From Prevotella sp. (GTDB lineage: Bacteria; Bacteroidota; Bacteroidia; Bacteroidales; Bacteroidaceae), in the NCBI GenBank assembly GCA_017428925.1, contig JAFRPY010000020.1, positions 23,696 to 87,695 on the forward strand: DNA of 64,000 nucleotides, in the 5' to 3' direction. How positions within the stretch are numbered: position 1 is the stretch's first letter; the number at the start of each line of letters is the position of its first letter. A program made the position numbers and the translations under genes. The notes below the pieces were generated by a model. That model ran no database searches. It had not been told where the DNA came from and saw only the letters and a program-made list of their open reading frames with translations. This document shows positions 63,101 to 64,000 of this stretch, piece by piece.

Positions 63101-64000
63101 ACCATTACCGCCAACATCGTCAGCACGACCACCGGCACTGGCGTCAACGAGCAGGGCGTGGCCCCGTTCCACTACATCAAGAACGCCACCATCAAGAACC
63201 TGACCGTCGGCGGCACCATCGCCTCGGCCAGTTACCACACCGCGGGCCTCGTGGGCTTTGCCGACGGCACCAACCTGATTGAGGGCTGCGCCGTCACCGC
63301 CACCATCAACGTCAGCAGCAACTACGCCGGCGGCATCGTCGGCCACGGCCAGAACTCCACCACCACCATCCGCGGCTGTGCCTTCACCGGCACCATCAAC
63401 GGTGTGGGCGGCAATCGCAGCAACATCGGCGGCATCTGGGGCTGGAGCACCAGCGGCACGCCCACGCTTGAGTACTGCTTAGAGGCCGGTACATACACCG
63501 GCATCGCCTCCATGCACCCCATGGGCTTGCAGGGCGGCAGCGGCACCATCACGGGCTGCTATTACGTGACGCCCCAGATAGGCAGTCCCAGCAACGTCTG
63601 CACCGTCAGCGGAGCCCAGCAGGCCTACGCCTACTACGCCGCCCCCGCCAACCTGGGCGCAGCGGTGGCTGACGGCAACTACGGCTACATCACGGCCTAC
63701 CAGAACGGCCTGCTCTACGGCGGCAGCACGTACTACGTGGCCCCCGAGGCCATCACCCTGACCGACAACGCCACCGACAACGGCACCACCATCAGCGAGA
63801 AAGACGGCTACGCCGCCAACGTCACCCTCACGGGCCGCACGCTCTACCGCGACGGCGACTGGAACACGCTGTGCCTGCCGTTCGCCCTCAGCGACTTCAC
63901 AGGCACGCCGTTAGAGAATGCCGTGGTGAAGACGCTCGAATCTTCCGCCTTTGAGGACGGCACGCTGACGTTGACGTTCAGCGACGACGTGACCAGCATC
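60149..64000 (+). CDS. Large GLUG-type repetitive surface protein (3' end outside window)
   Basis: 1284 codons with no stop to the right edge. A signal peptide (MKQKILFILALLLMAVTQGA, cleavage near AWAQ) is followed by GLUG-like beta-helix turns (GGICGENLGTIENCWVSGTV, GGICGENNGTVRYC, GGLVGCNDGTLQHC). Three long repeats open with GEGTEASPYLI, GAGTEGDPYII and GEGTEAEPYLI (about 61306, 62092 and 62912). Each continues with W..FA, YSG, D-I and GG-HGN blocks. Near the edge GDWNTLCLPFALSDF matches a domain common in Prevotella surface proteins. GC content is well above the rest of the window after about 60600. Probably an adhesin or glycan binder. Confidence 0.85.
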   Translation, partial: MKQKILFILALLLMAVTQGAWAQNYDVWDGTTTTQPSYSNHAIQINTAAEMAWLMNNYTAGSLYIPVSGELGHIWDNPRLYDISINADFDMTAANWARLIGYSENNTEHYGVDGGHCFYVTCNGNGHTIKIKIDGATDNYQGLFYGIGENATVKNLHVDADIHCSASRLVGGICGENLGTIENCWVSGTVRSDWREPSSAFTAKVGGICGENNGTVRYCCVTANVQNDDADVGGLVGCNDGTLQHCTFYGERSSTHDQESIYSGNSVNWENCYGVFNQSEYDAASGKDLYRRAIKYPYTCTVKTEGTGTIRTRSADEYDVPGVQPSATFSLNVTSGSMHSYTITDADGNDVALQGHADDWSSFWFVMPKRDVTATVVFWGDWPKQGEGTEASPYLISSADDWNNFAQNVKLGRSYSGNYVKLTSDITVSTMAGGAFSGIFDGGGKTITANINGGSSPTALFRSISGGTIRNLKVAGTISGGQHTAALLVGLGNSGDNLVEGCAVTATVNCSSSHMGGFLAHGNTSNVTIRGCAFSGKMTGGSTAKGVFYGWGDDGGTKSVTDCLYIMADGQDTNGLDLAKMSGGTVTVSNCYKTTDALSQGTEAIFTTQAPSNIGSQTADYGMVKAYERGLLFDGKYYFAPSTSTGAGTEGDPYIISDASQWDTFAANVNTGNNYSGKFLLLAADISVSTMMGASEANSFQGTFLGNNHTLTFTQGTAVSAFGQQNCAPFRFVKGATIRDLNVAGDIYTSQKFAAGLIAYSYGTTSVTNCHVATVIYSTVSGDGTHGGIIAMPGGTLSIEGCAYTGRLLTTTGTNNCGGFVAWHNSATISISNSLYAPGGSIPEGWSAINAGTTFVRDGSPTITNCYYTEPMGTAQATQAIAVATDDGLGDQVQAYSTLTIYQNGILCDGNYYKEAATLSGEGTEAEPYLINNEFEWRSFAAYVNNGNNYSGKFVSLTDDITASKTVGQRDDNPFSGTFLGNNHTITANIVSTTTGTGVNEQGVAPFHYIKNATIKNLTVGGTIASASYHTAGLVGFADGTNLIEGCAVTATINVSSNYAGGIVGHGQNSTTTIRGCAFTGTINGVGGNRSNIGGIWGWSTSGTPTLEYCLEAGTYTGIASMHPMGLQGGSGTITGCYYVTPQIGSPSNVCTVSGAQQAYAYYAAPANLGAAVADGNYGYITAYQNGLLYGGSTYYVAPEAITLTDNATDNGTTISEKDGYAANVTLTGRTLYRDGDWNTLCLPFALSDFTGTPLENAVVKTLESSAFEDGTLTLTFSDDVTSI

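Noticed and set aside
61619-63346. Long minus-strand open frame (575 codons) over the GLUG gene
   Set aside because: It is low-complexity Ala/Val/Gly/Asp-rich and lies antisense to a repetitive GC-rich gene with a clear signal peptide; GC bias keeps stops out of this frame.

Overview
The window reads as a chromosome segment of a Bacteroidales bacterium, most likely Prevotella sensu lato. Four things support this. Promoters follow the Bacteroidetes pattern (TTTG, about 19-22 bp, TAnnTTTG) and there are almost no Shine-Dalgarno sequences. The tmRNA tag ends in NYALAA. There is a fused FeoA-FeoB, and several Bacteroidetes-only families occur (DUF4112, DUF6078, DUF4837, a 29-residue mS38-like protein). 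The CE6-CE1 and CE1 esterases and the GH97 and GH2 enzymes suggest a plant-polysaccharide-degrading gut or rumen lineage; that habitat is inference.

Layout. 1-1466: start of a Y-family DNA polymerase, a DUF4112 membrane protein and a DUF6078 protein, with a four-unit 22-bp-period repeat array between the last two. 1483-13647: one long minus-strand exopolysaccharide operon, read from the SLBB export protein through Wzz, the Wzx flippase, the Wzy polymerase and four glycosyltransferases to a heparinase-like lyase. 13783-14181: tmRNA. 14350-21756: polysaccharide enzymes on the plus strand (GH97, CE6-CE1, CE1, small hydrolase, carboxylesterase B). 21811-24330: YjbQ and a cluster of small genes, one of them frameshifted. 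24504-27692: tRNA-His, secG, a TPR protein, lptE and a sigma-54 activator. 27796-30566: pdxA, DUF4837, rlmN. 30733-32691: buk and ptb. 33008-36123: decayed panE, a GlsB-type membrane protein, feoAB. 36358-36915: rpsP.

36985-41553 is a second surface-glycan locus: three glycosyltransferases divergent from a flippase. 41625-46468 carries nhaD, pfkA and a GH2 beta-galactosidase. 46588-50421 is a pair of ABC exporter half-transporters. 50550-52591 holds RNase G, a tiny basic mS38-like protein and HU. 52655-54348 holds a PagL-like lipid A deacylase and a divergent TIGR04076 protein. 54345-58596 is a four-gene operon joining a LytS/LytTR two-component system to a Cthe_2159-type beta-helix protein and a small secreted protein. 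59169-59879 is a probable GNAT toxin-antitoxin pair. From 60149 a GC-rich, repetitive GLUG-type surface protein runs off the right edge.

The most interesting unexplained structure is a set of intergenic arrays with a strict 22-bp period: four units at 828, four at 58689 and two clear units at 32959. Each array uses a different core. A 7-bp GARTGAA-type repeat is also dispersed between genes and once inside an ABC transporter gene.
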